A stretch of 64,000 nucleotides of DNA from Acinetobacter defluvii (GCF_001704615.3 NZ_CP029397.2:2294001-2358000); one strand, 5' to 3'; positions 17,696-27,473 are shown, counted from the first letter of the stretch. Made by a program: numbers and translations. The notes: generated by a model from the letters alone, not told the origin.

Positions 17696-18445
17696 TTAAG
17701 CCTCAGGAGCTTCTTTCGCTTCTTCGCCTTTTGCTTGTGCATTCGCTTGAGTTTGAGCGTATTCTTTACCAGCAATAATCGCATCAGCCATCGCAGAAGC
17801 ATAAAGAGTTACAGCACGGATCGCATCATCATTACCAGGAATAACGAAATCAACGTTATCTGGGTTAGAGTTTGTATCAACGATACCGATTACAGGAATA
17901 CCAAGGTTCTTAGCTTCTTTGATTGCAATCGCTTCGTGATCAACGTCAATGATGAACAATGCGTCAGGTAAACCACCCATGTTCTTAACACCGCCAAGAC
18001 CACGTTCAAGTTTTTCCATTTCACGTGTACGTTCTAAAGCTTCACGTTTAGTTAGCTTAGCAAAAGTACCGTCAGTAGATTGAGTTTGAAGATCTTTTAA
18101 GCGGTTGATTGACTGACGAAGAGTTTTCCAGTTAGTCAACATACCACCCAACCAACGGTGATCCACATAAGGTTGACCAGCGCGTTGAGCTTGTTCACGG
18201 ATGATGTTAGAAGCAGCACGTTTAGTACCAACGAATAATACTTTGTTCTTTTTGCTTGCTAAGTTGTTAACGAAGTTCAAAGCATCATTTAACGCAGGAA
18301 CAGTATGCTCAAGGTTAATGATGTGAATTTTGTTACGCGCACCAAAAATGTATTGACGCATTTTTGGATTCCAGAAGCGAGTTTGGTGACCAAAGTGTGC
18401 GCCAGCTTGTAAAAGGTCGCGCATGCTTACGTTGTAATCTGCCAT
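17696..18445 (-). CDS. rpsB: 30S ribosomal protein S2
   Basis: A 249-residue S2, normal length. I start it at the ATG at 18445, giving [20 protein letters not shown], preceded by AAGGT; an upstream in-frame start 21 codons earlier would run through a likely leader RNA. The S2 signatures ([47 protein letters not shown]) are all present. It binds the 30S head-platform junction with bS1. First gene of rpsB-tsf, divergent from map. Confidence 0.98.
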   Translation of the reverse strand: MADYNVSMRDLLQAGAHFGHQTRFWNPKMRQYIFGARNKIHIINLEHTVPALNDALNFVNNLASKKNKVLFVGTKRAASNIIREQAQRAGQPYVDHRWLGGMLTNWKTLRQSINRLKDLQTQSTDGTFAKLTKREALERTREMEKLERGLGGVKNMGGLPDALFIIDVDHEAIAIKEAKNLGIPVIGIVDTNSNPDNVDFVIPGNDDAIRAVTLYASAMADAIIAGKEYAQTQANAQAKGEEAKEAPEA

Positions 18446-18467
18446 TTTCTTTACCTTAAAGTTTGGG

Positions 18468-18540
18468 TTAGGCCTCCATATGTCCGCATTCTCCACCCTA
18501 ACGGGCACCCAGAGTAATGTGTCGACATATGTGCGGATTT
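18468..18540 (-). promoter_or_regulatory. Candidate structured rpsB leader
   Basis: On the minus strand, TCCGCA (18532-18537) pairs with TGCGGA (18483-18488), each followed by the self-complementary CATATG, which allows an alternative pairing. The enclosed loop has a GGGTGCCC segment and the structure ends about 30 nt before the rpsB ribosome site. Leaders by which S2 represses its own mRNA are known in gammaproteobacteria. Matching this one to that motif is by shape and place only. Confidence 0.45.
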
Positions 18541-18663
18541 TTAAATTACCCTAATTAATTTTCTCGTTGGGCTTTCAATAAGAAAGTAACGAAAAGCATT
18601 TGATAATTTGGGCGGCTATTTATACCATAGTCACACACAAATTTCCAAAAGTTTTTAAAGATC

Positions 18664-19491
18664 ATGAACAGTACTTACGAAGCTCCCCGTCGATTAATCA
18701 AAACTCAAGATGAAATTGAGAAAATGCGTGTGGCGGGAAGACTGGCGGCAGAAGTTTTGGATATGATCAAACCGCATATTAAACCAGGTGTTTCTACACT
18801 TGAGTTAGATACGATTTGTCACGATTATATTGTCAATAAACAAGATGCGATTCCTGCTTGCTTAGGCTATGGTGCAGCACCTGGTCGCCCTGCGTTTCAA
18901 CATGTGATTTGTACTTCTGTGAATCATGTGGTGTGTCACGGTATTCCTTCAGAAGCAAAGATTTTGAAAAAAGGCGATATTTTAAATATTGACGTAACCG
19001 TGATTAAAGATGGCTATCATGGCGACACCAACATGATGTATATCGTGGGCGGTGAAACCTCTATTTTGGCTGATCGCTTATGTAAAGTCGCACAAGAAGC
19101 GATGTATAAAGGTATGGAAACTGTTAAACCCGGTTCAACGATTGGTGATATCGGTCATGCGATTCAAAAATATGTTGAATCTGAACGTTTTGGTGTAGTC
19201 CGTGAATATTGTGGTCATGGCATTGGCACGGTTTTCCATGATGAACCACAAGTTTTACATTATGGTCAAGCCAACTCAGGCATGGTTTTAGAAGAAGGTA
19301 TGACCTTTACCATTGAACCCATGGTTAATGCGGGCGACTGGAAAACTAAACTACTCGGTGATAAATGGACGGTTGTGACCAAAGATCACAGCCTATCTGC
19401 ACAATATGAACATACAATTTTAGTCACTAAAACAGGAATTGAAGTTTTAACGGCTCGCCCTGAAGAAGATTTATCTCGTTTTAATGCATAA
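18664..19491 (+). CDS. map: Methionine aminopeptidase type I
   Basis: A 275-residue type I enzyme that removes the initiator Met from new proteins. The metal ligands can be seen in DVTVIKDGYHGDTNMM, in the His of CGHGIGTVFHDEP and in the two Glu of TFTIEPMVN and SAQYEHTI. Length is a little above the E. coli enzyme (264) owing to short terminal extensions. The map-rpsB divergent arrangement is the common one. A terminator follows at 19539. Confidence 0.97.
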   Translation: MNSTYEAPRRLIKTQDEIEKMRVAGRLAAEVLDMIKPHIKPGVSTLELDTICHDYIVNKQDAIPACLGYGAAPGRPAFQHVICTSVNHVVCHGIPSEAKILKKGDILNIDVTVIKDGYHGDTNMMYIVGGETSILADRLCKVAQEAMYKGMETVKPGSTIGDIGHAIQKYVESERFGVVREYCGHGIGTVFHDEPQVLHYGQANSGMVLEEGMTFTIEPMVNAGDWKTKLLGDKWTVVTKDHSLSAQYEHTILVTKTGIEVLTARPEEDLSRFNA

Positions 19492-19538
19492 TTTCAGCAC
19501 AAAAATTGTCATTGACTGATTTTTTGTGTGTACTGGTA

Positions 19539-19568
19539 GAAAAGGTCACTTTTGAGTGACCTTTTTTA
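19539..19568 (+). terminator. Intrinsic terminator of map
   Basis: AAAAGGTCACT / AGTGACCTTTT with a short loop and a T-run, about 50 bp after the map stop. Confidence 0.85.
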
Positions 19569-19827
19569 TGATTTAGATCTTTAGATATTGTTTAACGTTC
19601 TATTTTTCAAAATTTTATAAAAATAATCATGTGATTTTTACAATGTAATTTAACTGTAACGTGCTTACATTGCCATTCAATAAATTAAGCGTTACATAAA
19701 TAAAATATTCAAACTAAAACATTCATTAAATAAAGTCCTTGTGAAATGCAACATTCTTCTAGATCAAAAAAACCAAATAATGAAGCCGAATAAAAATGAG
19801 CAACACAGCGGACATGGAGTCCATTTT

Positions 19828-20907
19828 ATGAAAAAAGTGTTTTTATGTTTGATGAGCAGCATTCCCCTTATCTCAACATGGTCTTATGCAGAATCTCCAT
19901 ATTTTAGTTTCAAAGATGGTGATGGTTTTAAACGTTTTTCTGTTTCAGTAGGTGCTTTGCATGTGATGCCGCAAGGTAAAGCCCAACCGATTGGGGTAAA
20001 TACAGCTATCAAAGAAGGTGAAAAATCTAAAGTTGGTGATATTTCCATTGATTCTGTCAAAAAGAATATGGATCCAAATATGGATCCAAACTTGTCATCG
20101 ACCTTTGTGAATTTTTTAGATGGTTTAGGTGTAGATACCTTATCGGGTGCGCTCAGTGGTACGGCTGAAATCCATGGTCTAAGTGAATGGAACAATGCTG
20201 GAACAGGATTAGAAGCGGAGGATGTCACTACTTTAGGTTTAATGACCAACTACTTCTTTACTGATCACGTTTCTGTTGAAGTGAAAGCGGGAATTCCACC
20301 AAAAGTCGATATTCAAGGGAAAGGGAAAATTTATGCGCCTTTTGAAGCCTCAGCTACACCTGAGGTGATTGGCATTCCCCTCCCCGAAATTGATATGAAG
20401 AATAATCTACTCATCACCGACTTAGAAAATCATGGTGGCGCTGTAGCTGAAGCACGTGCTTGGACGCCAGCGGCTGAACTGCAATATCACTTTGGTAAGA
20501 CAGGTGTAAATAAATTTCGTCCTTATGTTGGTGTAGGGTTGATGTATGCTTATTTTAATGAGTTAGAGATGAATCCAAGCCTAGAAAAAGACTTGATTAA
20601 TGCAGGTCATATGATCGCTAATATCAAACAAGGTCAAGCAGGTGCTGCACTCGATGGTAAAGAAAGTGCTGCAAAACCAGAGGTGAGTTTAGATGCAGAT
20701 GATGCGATTGCCCCTGTAGCCACAGTGGGTTTTACTTATGATTTTAATGACCGTTGGTTTGCGGTAGGTTCAGTTAGTTATGCACAGCTCACAGGCGAAG
20801 CAAAAATTACCGTCAAAGATGAGAAATTAGGTGAACTTATCAATGCCAAAACCGATATCGAAATTAATCCTATTTTAGGCTATGCAGGTGTTGGTTATCG
20901 TTTTTAA
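19828..20907 (+). CDS. OmpW-family outer membrane protein, enlarged
   Basis: A 359-residue beta-barrel precursor. I start at the ATG at 19828, giving MKKVFLCLMSSIPLISTWSY, a clear signal peptide cleaved near SYA-ES, with GGAG upstream; the GTG 29 codons earlier adds a non-signal extension. OmpW hallmarks are the early FSVSVGALHVMPQG, the middle TTLGLMTNYFFTDHVSVEVKAG, FRPYVGVGLMYAYFN and the terminal aromatic (GYAGVGYRF). Classical OmpW is about 210 residues; here long insertions, including a doubled MDPN, probably enlarge the extracellular loops. Possible role: hydrophobic solute channel. No linked gene hints at the ligand. Confidence 0.85.
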   Translation: MKKVFLCLMSSIPLISTWSYAESPYFSFKDGDGFKRFSVSVGALHVMPQGKAQPIGVNTAIKEGEKSKVGDISIDSVKKNMDPNMDPNLSSTFVNFLDGLGVDTLSGALSGTAEIHGLSEWNNAGTGLEAEDVTTLGLMTNYFFTDHVSVEVKAGIPPKVDIQGKGKIYAPFEASATPEVIGIPLPEIDMKNNLLITDLENHGGAVAEARAWTPAAELQYHFGKTGVNKFRPYVGVGLMYAYFNELEMNPSLEKDLINAGHMIANIKQGQAGAALDGKESAAKPEVSLDADDAIAPVATVGFTYDFNDRWFAVGSVSYAQLTGEAKITVKDEKLGELINAKTDIEINPILGYAGVGYRF

Positions 20908-21143
20908 GCAATAAGTAAATGTTTTATATTATTTTATTACCTATATTTAGATCATAAAATATAGGTAATTTTTCTATACAATTTTCCTGCCCAGTATTGC
21001 ATTAAATTTAATAAAAATTATGTGATCATCTAATTTTTCATTTCATTCAATAACTTTACTTTATTGATTGATAAATTTTAATTCTATCGTCTTCATCAAG
21101 TGAATCCTATACAATTTCAACACCAAGAGACAATGGATGTTGT

Positions 21144-22370
21144 ATGACGAACTCACTTGATGAAACCAGATTTTCTAAGCCTTTAATTTATATGCTCATT
21201 GGGAGTGCCTTTATTTTGGCGCTTTCGTTAGGTGTACGCCATGGATTTGGGCTGTATTTAGTTCCGATGAGCCACGAATTTAACTGGAATCATCAGGTTT
21301 TTAGCCTTGCCATTGCCATGCAAAATTTACTGTGGGGCGCAGTCCAACCTTTTACAGGTGCTTTGGCTGATAAATACGGCAGTAAAATTGTTGTTGCTGT
21401 TGGTGGTGTTCTCTATACCATCGGTTTGTTATTAATGTCGGTGAGTTCCGAAGCATGGTTGTTGGATTTAAGCGCTGGATTGATTATTGGTATGGCACTG
21501 TCAGCCACTTCTTTTTCAGTATTACTGTCTGCAGTCGGTCGTGCAGCACATCCAAGTAAACGTGGTATGGCAATGGGTATCGCCAGTGCTGCGGGATCAT
21601 TTGGACAATTTATCATGCTGCCAACCACCTTATTATTGATTAAAAATGTAGGTTGGTCATCTGCCTTAGTAATTAGTGCGATTCTCATCGCATTGATCAT
21701 ACCATTGGCATGGATGCTCAAAGCACCGATGTATTCTGCGCCTGCTGCGATTTCAAAAATTACTCAGCCTGCTTTGAGTTTTAAACAAATTCTAAAAATT
21801 GCATTGTCACATAAGCCCTTTCTTTTTTTAGCCTTAGGCTTTTTTGTTTGTGGTTTTCAAGTTGTATTTTTAGGGATTCATTTACCAGGTTATCTTGTTG
21901 ATCATGGTTTTGATGCCTCAAACGGTACAATTTTCCTCGCTCTAGTGGGACTATTTAATATCATCGGCACCTATACAGCAGGTATTCTTGGCGATAAATT
22001 TTCTAAACCGCACTTACTGATGTGGCTCTATGGTTTACGAGGTATCGCAATTGTAACATTTTTAATGTTGCCTTTAAGTGTTTGGACGATTTATAGCTTT
22101 GGGATCGTGATGGGATTATTATGGTTATCGACTGTCCCATTAACCAATGGTATTGTCGCAAATATGTTTGGAGTAAAATACCTGACTATGCTCAGTGGAA
22201 TTGTATTCTTTACCCATCAGGTGGGTTCATTTTTTGGTGGCTGGCTGGGTGGCTTAAATCATGATTTAACTGGAAATTATAATGTGATTTGGGCGTGCTC
22301 AATTGTACTCAGTCTGTTTGGAGTATTTGTCCATTTCTTTGTAAATGAGGAAACCATTGTTGATGACTAA
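21144..22370 (+). CDS. Major facilitator superfamily transporter
   Basis: A 408-residue, 12-helix MFS protein. The loop 2-3 motif appears as GALADKYGSKIVV, with matching half-site GILGDKFSKPHLL in the second half. The N-terminal SLGVRHGFGLYLVPMSHEF and overall layout resemble the oxalate/formate-antiporter or monocarboxylate-type MFS group. Substrate unknown. The last codons overlap a 44-residue membrane protein frame. A 236-bp gap with no hairpin precedes it. Confidence 0.85.
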   Translation: MTNSLDETRFSKPLIYMLIGSAFILALSLGVRHGFGLYLVPMSHEFNWNHQVFSLAIAMQNLLWGAVQPFTGALADKYGSKIVVAVGGVLYTIGLLLMSVSSEAWLLDLSAGLIIGMALSATSFSVLLSAVGRAAHPSKRGMAMGIASAAGSFGQFIMLPTTLLLIKNVGWSSALVISAILIALIIPLAWMLKAPMYSAPAAISKITQPALSFKQILKIALSHKPFLFLALGFFVCGFQVVFLGIHLPGYLVDHGFDASNGTIFLALVGLFNIIGTYTAGILGDKFSKPHLLMWLYGLRGIAIVTFLMLPLSVWTIYSFGIVMGLLWLSTVPLTNGIVANMFGVKYLTMLSGIVFFTHQVGSFFGGWLGGLNHDLTGNYNVIWACSIVLSLFGVFVHFFVNEETIVDD

Positions 22371-22497
22371 CACATTTTCATGGTTAAAAATTAGTATTGT
22401 GTTAGGGCTTATTTTTTTATTTGCCCTTTCCACTTTACTTTGGTTAAGCACGCCTGAACTGTTTGCGTATTTTAATATGGCATTTTGTGCACATTAA
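22363..22497 (+). CDS. Small hydrophobic protein overlapping the MFS gene
   Basis: A 44-residue open frame starting ATGACTAAC inside the last eight bases of the MFS gene. The product begins MTNTFSWLKISIVLGLIFLF and is one long hydrophobic helix followed by a short Phe-rich tail ending FCAH. The overlap suggests translational coupling; GAGG lies about 12 bases upstream, which is rather far. It could be a subunit or partner peptide of the transporter. Conservation cannot be tested here, so the call is moderate. Confidence 0.45.
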   Translation: MTNTFSWLKISIVLGLIFLFALSTLLWLSTPELFAYFNMAFCAH

Positions 22498-22506
22498 AAA
22501 TACTGT

Positions 22507-22613
22507 AGGTGTTTCAAAAATATGTTGATAAAAAATAGGCTAAACTTTGATTTAACTTTCTTTTGTCTCAACAATGAATTGATTTAAAGCCAACATACTT
22601 TTTTAGAACACCT
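22507..22613. repeat. Imperfect long inverted repeat
   Basis: The arm at 22507-22527 (AGGTGTTTC...TATGTTG) is complementary, with two small indels, to the arm at 22591-22613 (CAACATAC...GAACACCT). The arms enclose 63 bp. There is no open frame inside and no T-run after it. It could be a small palindromic element or an RNA stem at the end of the MFS transcript. Confidence 0.45.
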
Positions 22614-22641
22614 CCACATGTCTTGAATCTCAATATTTTGC

Positions 22642-22881
22642 TTAAGATTCAACTTGGATTTGAGATTGAATTAAATCTTGTTGTATCTTTTGCTGTTTTT
22701 GGTGTTCAAATTTCTCAGCTTGCTGTTGACGAATACGATCATATTCTTTTTGATTTTCAGCATCATTTTTCGCAGCAAAAAACACAAGAGCAATCAAAAT
22801 AACTGGAATTAGAATACCTAAACTTAAAGTAAGTAAAAGTTTTATATGCCTTTTTTTTGCTGTAGGTATTGTTGAATTCAT
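22642..22881 (-). CDS. Hypothetical small membrane protein with coiled-coil tail
   Basis: A 79-residue protein. Residues 13-36 form one membrane helix (KLLLTLSLGILIPVILIAL and on), and residues 40-75 are a Gln/Lys/Glu-rich coiled coil. The layout suggests a short N-in anchor with a periplasmic coiled coil. The start follows GGAATGAG at useful spacing. Not recognised as a family, and no partner gene is obvious; it reads convergently with the MFS gene. Confidence 0.6.
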   Translation of the reverse strand: MNSTIPTAKKRHIKLLLTLSLGILIPVILIALVFFAAKNDAENQKEYDRIRQQQAEKFEHQKQQKIQQDLIQSQIQVES

Positions 22882-23119
22882 GTGTGCTCATTCCTTAATC
22901 AAAAATAAACATTAGTTTGGCTTTGCACTATAACAAAAAACACTTTTCGATTGGATGTTAAAACTTTTTCTCTTGGTGATTTAAATACAGTATGCAGAAA
23001 AAATTAAATACTCCATCTGACTGCACGACATCAGCGATCAATATCAAACACAGATATGGCATTCATTTTGCTTATCAGTATTACATTTAATAAAAATGGT
23101 AATACTGGGGCGACACATT

Positions 23120-24064
23120 ATGGCTTATGTTGCTAGTGAACTCGGTGCAAGACAAAAAATTTTGCTCGGTTTTGGTTCTTTTTTAATTCCTATTTTAATT
23201 TGGTGTGCTGTTAGTTATTTGCCATTTATTTGGCATCCACAAGTACAAATTACACAGTCAGGCAGTGTGCCATTTTTTCAAGTTAGCAGTCTTGTAGATA
23301 AAGCTGTTTTTTATGCTGAAGCACAAAATGCGGTAAATCAGGATATTACGCCACCACAAGGAAAATTAGTTAATCCGATTTATTTACCTGCACCGCATGA
23401 AGTCGCAATTGCTTTGGTCACAGCATTTACCACACCACCTGCACAAGCAGATGCACCATGGTTTCATCAGAGTTTATGGCACAGTATTAAAATTGTTTTT
23501 ACTGCATTTTTTCTGTCCTCGCTGATTGGTATTCCGTTGGGAATTTTATGCGGATTTTCTAATACCATCTCCCAACTTACTGAGCCATTTGTAGAGTTTT
23601 TTCGTTACTTGCCTGCACCTGCCTTTGGTGCATTAGCAGTGGCGATTTTGGGAATTAATGATGCACCAAAAATTGCCATCATTGTGATTGGCACGTTATT
23701 TCAACAAGTCTTAATCATCGCCAATACCACGCGTATGGTAGATAAGGGCTTAATTGAGGCAGGTTTTACACTGGGTACCAATAAACTTAAAAGCTTATTT
23801 TATGTGGTGATTCCTGCTGCACTACCTGATATTTACCGTGATTTACGGGTTTTACTCGGTTGGGCATGGACGTATTTAATCGTATCAGAGCTGATCGGAA
23901 CAACCTCTGGCATTACCTGGTTTATTACCCAACAAGCCCGTTATCAAAACTTTGACAATGTCTATGCGGCAATCCTCATTATTGGAATCATTGGTTTACT
24001 GTGTGATGTCATCCTCATGAAACTCGGTCAACGTCTGTTTAAATGGAAAATAGGAGTAAAATAA
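23120..24064 (+). CDS. ABC importer permease (nitrate/sulfonate/taurine type)
   Basis: A 314-residue BPD_transp_1 permease. I choose the ATG at 23120 (MAYVASELGARQ), which has GGGG nine bases upstream, over the one at 23096. A first helix is followed by an unusually long periplasmic stretch of about 75 residues, then five core helices. The EAA-type loop lies near EAGFTLGTNKLKSLFYVVIP, facing the ATPase. Family resemblance is to SsuC/TauC/NrtB. The stop shares a base with the ATPase start. No periplasmic binding protein gene is nearby, so the substrate is open. Confidence 0.85.
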   Translation: MAYVASELGARQKILLGFGSFLIPILIWCAVSYLPFIWHPQVQITQSGSVPFFQVSSLVDKAVFYAEAQNAVNQDITPPQGKLVNPIYLPAPHEVAIALVTAFTTPPAQADAPWFHQSLWHSIKIVFTAFFLSSLIGIPLGILCGFSNTISQLTEPFVEFFRYLPAPAFGALAVAILGINDAPKIAIIVIGTLFQQVLIIANTTRMVDKGLIEAGFTLGTNKLKSLFYVVIPAALPDIYRDLRVLLGWAWTYLIVSELIGTTSGITWFITQQARYQNFDNVYAAILIIGIIGLLCDVILMKLGQRLFKWKIGVK

Positions 24065-24960
24065 TGAATCTTCATCCTGAACAATCTACTGACTTCGATC
24101 CAAAAGCCTATTTTGATGCGATTTATCAACGCCCTGTGATTTTGGAAGCAAAAAAGCTGACACAAATTTTTAAACATGATCAAGTTGAACGTACTATTTT
24201 AAATCAAATAGATCTAAAAATTCACAAACGAGAATTTATCTGTGTAATTGGTCCTTCAGGTTGTGGTAAGTCAACTTTCAGCCGTGTCGTAGCAGGCTTA
24301 GATCCTTATAGTCATGGTGAACTTTTGGTCGATGGTCAAAATATTCATGGTCCTAGCCCTGAACGTGGTATGGTGTTCCAAGGCTATACCCTATTTCCGT
24401 GGAAAACAGTGAAAGAAAATGTCATGTTTGGACCACTGATGAAAGGTGCGAGTAACCCTTCCGCAGAAGCTGCTGCACGAGAATGGATCAATATTATTGG
24501 TTTAGAAAAATATGAAAATCAATATCCACATCAATTGTCTGGTGGAATGAAACAACGGGTTGCCATTGCGCGTGCTTTGGTGAATGAACCCAAAATTTTA
24601 TTAATGGATGAACCTTTTGGTGCACTTGATCCCCATACTCGTCAGAAAATGCAAAAACACTTGATGGACTTATGGCAAAATATTGATATTACAATTATTT
24701 TCGTAACACATGATATGGATGAGGCGATTTTATTGGCAGATCGAATCGTAGCACTCAAAGCCAATCCTGGGGAGATTAAAGAAATTATTGAAGTCAACTT
24801 ACCTCATCCTCGTAACTCTGAACTTTTGAATACACCTGAATTTAAGCGTTTACGTGAGTGTGTTGATTTTCTTGTACATGCACAGGAAGATGAACTCGAC
24901 CCTGCACTAGAAAATCTACCCAAAATTCCTCGGATGACCCAAGTCAGTACACATAAGTAG
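24064..24960 (+). CDS. ABC importer ATPase (nitrate/sulfonate/taurine type)
   Basis: A 298-residue ATPase. I start at the ATG at 24064, which overlaps the permease stop (TAATG) and has AGGAG upstream. Walker A GPSGCGKST, Q-loop VFQGYTLFPWKT, signature LSGGMKQRVAIARAL, Walker B ILLMDEPFGALD and switch His VTHDMDEA are all intact. It closely matches SsuB/TauB/NrtD enzymes. An N-terminal extension of about 30 residues precedes the core. It forms an importer with the upstream permease. No strong terminator follows. Confidence 0.88.
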   Translation: MNLHPEQSTDFDPKAYFDAIYQRPVILEAKKLTQIFKHDQVERTILNQIDLKIHKREFICVIGPSGCGKSTFSRVVAGLDPYSHGELLVDGQNIHGPSPERGMVFQGYTLFPWKTVKENVMFGPLMKGASNPSAEAAAREWINIIGLEKYENQYPHQLSGGMKQRVAIARALVNEPKILLMDEPFGALDPHTRQKMQKHLMDLWQNIDITIIFVTHDMDEAILLADRIVALKANPGEIKEIIEVNLPHPRNSELLNTPEFKRLRECVDFLVHAQEDELDPALENLPKIPRMTQVSTHK

Positions 24961-25202
24961 GTTCTTAAATTGTCGCAGTGAAATGATGCAGGTCAAGTTC
25001 GCCTGCATTTCATTAAACGCCAACCTAAAACATTGAAATATATTAAAGTTAAATCCATTCAAGCAATGCATTTTTTATTAACATTTTTTCAGTATAAATA
25101 GAGCACATCTAAAATATTTTTATCTCTGAATATTTTTAGGTGTCGCTTGTGCTTAAGCGTGATTAAATATACTTAGTACAATTACATAGTCATAACTATA
25201 AA

Positions 25203-25952
25203 ATGAAATTTAAAATAATTTTCGCTTTTATTTGCTTACTCAGTACAACTACTTTGAGCTATGCAAAAATCAGTATATTTCAACCTAAATTTCCTCAATT
25301 TTCTGATCCTGTTCAAACACGTAAAATGCATAATCAGCAGTATTTTCTCGGCAACGCCACTTTTCAAGATCGAGTCAGTGTCCCCTATTATGGCGTAACA
25401 GCACTGAATCCTATAGATGAAGGTTTGATTGAAAAAATTCCAAAATGCCATACACAATCGTGTCATTTTGATTTTAAATTAGAGGAAAAGTACGCTAAAC
25501 AATTAAAGCTACTTTACTTACCTGAAATAGGCGTGCTTTTGGTTCCTCGGCATTGGCAAGATATTCAAACCCATGCTGGTGCAAATGGTACAGGTTCAAG
25601 TTTACTCATGAGTCCAAATCATCAAGAAGCCATTTCTTTGTATGATTCTTCATTATGTGCGGGCTGCGGTTATCCTTCAGCGAGTTTGTATTTTCCCCAC
25701 TTGCTCAAACAAAGTCTTGAATATGAATATGGCGGTACTCAAGACCGTAATAAAAAATTAACTTTGGTTTATCCCAATAAAACTACGGCATTTTTTAGTT
25801 ATCAAATTCCAAAAATTAGTTATAAAACACATGGGGTTGCCAAATATATCGATGATGGAGATTTTAACTTTCGTGAAATTCATGTGACCTTTAATCAAAA
25901 CAATCAAAGTTTAGTTCGTACGATTTTAAACTTCTATCACGCCACACATTAA
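25203..25952 (+). CDS. Secreted DUF4850 protein
   Basis: A 249-residue exported protein. The signal peptide is MKFKIIFAFICLLSTTTLSY, cleaved near SYA-KI. The domain contains LLYLPEIGVLLVPRHWQ and HAGANGTGSSLLMSP, which I recognise as the DUF4850 pattern, and a CAGCG cysteine motif that probably forms a disulphide with other Cys near CHTQSCHF. Function unknown. It follows the orphan ABC importer by 242 bp, but a link to it is not supported by spacing. Confidence 0.75.
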   Translation: MKFKIIFAFICLLSTTTLSYAKISIFQPKFPQFSDPVQTRKMHNQQYFLGNATFQDRVSVPYYGVTALNPIDEGLIEKIPKCHTQSCHFDFKLEEKYAKQLKLLYLPEIGVLLVPRHWQDIQTHAGANGTGSSLLMSPNHQEAISLYDSSLCAGCGYPSASLYFPHLLKQSLEYEYGGTQDRNKKLTLVYPNKTTAFFSYQIPKISYKTHGVAKYIDDGDFNFREIHVTFNQNNQSLVRTILNFYHATH

Positions 25953-25980
25953 AACCATTGACACCTATAGGCATTTAATA

Positions 25981-26012
25981 AAAAAGAGAACATTTGGATA
26001 TGCTCTCTTTTT
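25981..26012. terminator. Bidirectional terminator
   Basis: AAAAAGAGA / TCTCTTTTT around a 14-nt loop, between the convergent DUF4850 and sbmA genes; A-run on one side and T-run on the other. Confidence 0.75.
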
Positions 26013-26034
26013 AAAGTTGTTAAAGTTTTGAAAA

Positions 26035-27234
26035 TTATTTCTCGTCTAATACAGACTCAAAGGCTTTTAGACGTTTATGAATAGATAAAAGTTCAATGAT
26101 GGTTTTCCATGAGCTAATAAGATATTGAAAAGACTCTCGTACCTTATCAAATACATTTCCAATTTGTGTCATCAATCCCAATGTAATTGTTCCTGCTGCG
26201 ATGGATGGAAATAATACGACTAAACTGTATAAAATATCTAATTGAATATACCAAATGCTCACTAAATTAAAATAAGCATAATGAAAATATAAACGGAAAT
26301 AATTCAGTCTTACTTTAGAAAAGAGTTCTTTTAAGGTGGTTGGTTTTGCCCGATCTACATAATCCTCACCATAGACTAACTCTTTACGATAAGCTGCTTC
26401 TACTTTTTGATTATTAAACTCTAACCCAGGGAGTTTAATCCCCACTACCATCAATAAAACTGTACCAAAGATCGCCCAACTCACTGCTGCCCAAACCAAT
26501 GAATATTTTATTTCACCAATAACAGGCAGTACGGGCACATATGTCGATAATTGAATCAATACAGGTAAAAATGCAATAAGTACCATTACTGCTTTAATTA
26601 AATCAATGCCTAAGGACTCCATTGTCGTTGCAAAACGCATGGTATCCTCTTGTACACGTTGTGATGCACCTTCAACATGACGTAATCGAGCCCAATGCAA
26701 TGTGTAGTATTCATTCATCGCCGTACGCCAACGAAAGATATAATGACTCACAAAAAAGTTGTTTAATACTGCTAAGGTGACACCTACAATTGCGATATAT
26801 AAAAAATCGAGAAGTCCCAAATATAATTTAGCAATATCCCCCCCTTTATTGGAAAGCATCTGTTGAATTAGATCATAAAAAGGCATATACCACGCATTAA
26901 TCGCAACAGAAACTTGCACGCCAAACCACACATTAAATAAAATAAATGCCGATCCCCACACTGACCATGCTTGCCATTTATGATCAGATCGCCATTTCCA
27001 AAGTCCTGCAAATATTGCTGTCGCAGTAAAAAACCATAAATAAAACCATAAAAACTTTGCTGACCAAAAACGACTTACATTAATCGGTAATTCAGCATTA
27101 GCATAACCTTGCGGAAAACCGATAAATTCGCCCCATGCTTTTCCTCCGCTATACCATAAGATTAGGTTGATCACGAACCATACTAACAAAGACCCAAAAA
27201 ACCATTTTGGATTTGGAAAAAAAGACTTAAACAT
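26035..27234 (-). CDS. sbmA: SbmA/BacA-family peptide transporter
   Basis: A 399-residue inner-membrane protein close to E. coli SbmA (406). It has seven or so helices, the N-terminal [19 protein letters not shown] and the conserved [40 protein letters not shown] and [20 protein letters not shown] segments. SbmA imports peptides such as microcins, bleomycin and proline-rich antimicrobial peptides, driven by protons, with no ATPase domain; that matches the absence of Walker motifs here. It is a single gene, divergent from the DJ-1 gene. Confidence 0.93.
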   Translation of the reverse strand: MFKSFFPNPKWFFGSLLVWFVINLILWYSGGKAWGEFIGFPQGYANAELPINVSRFWSAKFLWFYLWFFTATAIFAGLWKWRSDHKWQAWSVWGSAFILFNVWFGVQVSVAINAWYMPFYDLIQQMLSNKGGDIAKLYLGLLDFLYIAIVGVTLAVLNNFFVSHYIFRWRTAMNEYYTLHWARLRHVEGASQRVQEDTMRFATTMESLGIDLIKAVMVLIAFLPVLIQLSTYVPVLPVIGEIKYSLVWAAVSWAIFGTVLLMVVGIKLPGLEFNNQKVEAAYRKELVYGEDYVDRAKPTTLKELFSKVRLNYFRLYFHYAYFNLVSIWYIQLDILYSLVVLFPSIAAGTITLGLMTQIGNVFDKVRESFQYLISSWKTIIELLSIHKRLKAFESVLDEK

Positions 27235-27473
27235 TGAACATTCATTTCCTTAGTCATTTTTTAAATTTAGATTTTCATACTATGCCTAAAAGCTTAAATA
27301 AAAATATGGCACTCACTTAATTTTTTTATATTTTAGTAACTTGTCATACTACTTACATACAAAAACGCTGTATTTTCAAACTTATCTTTATATCTATTGG
27401 TCTGATTAAGTCGCTCATATCAATCTGCTATGGTCGATCTATAAGTATCACGCAAGTTAAAAAGGAAAATCTT

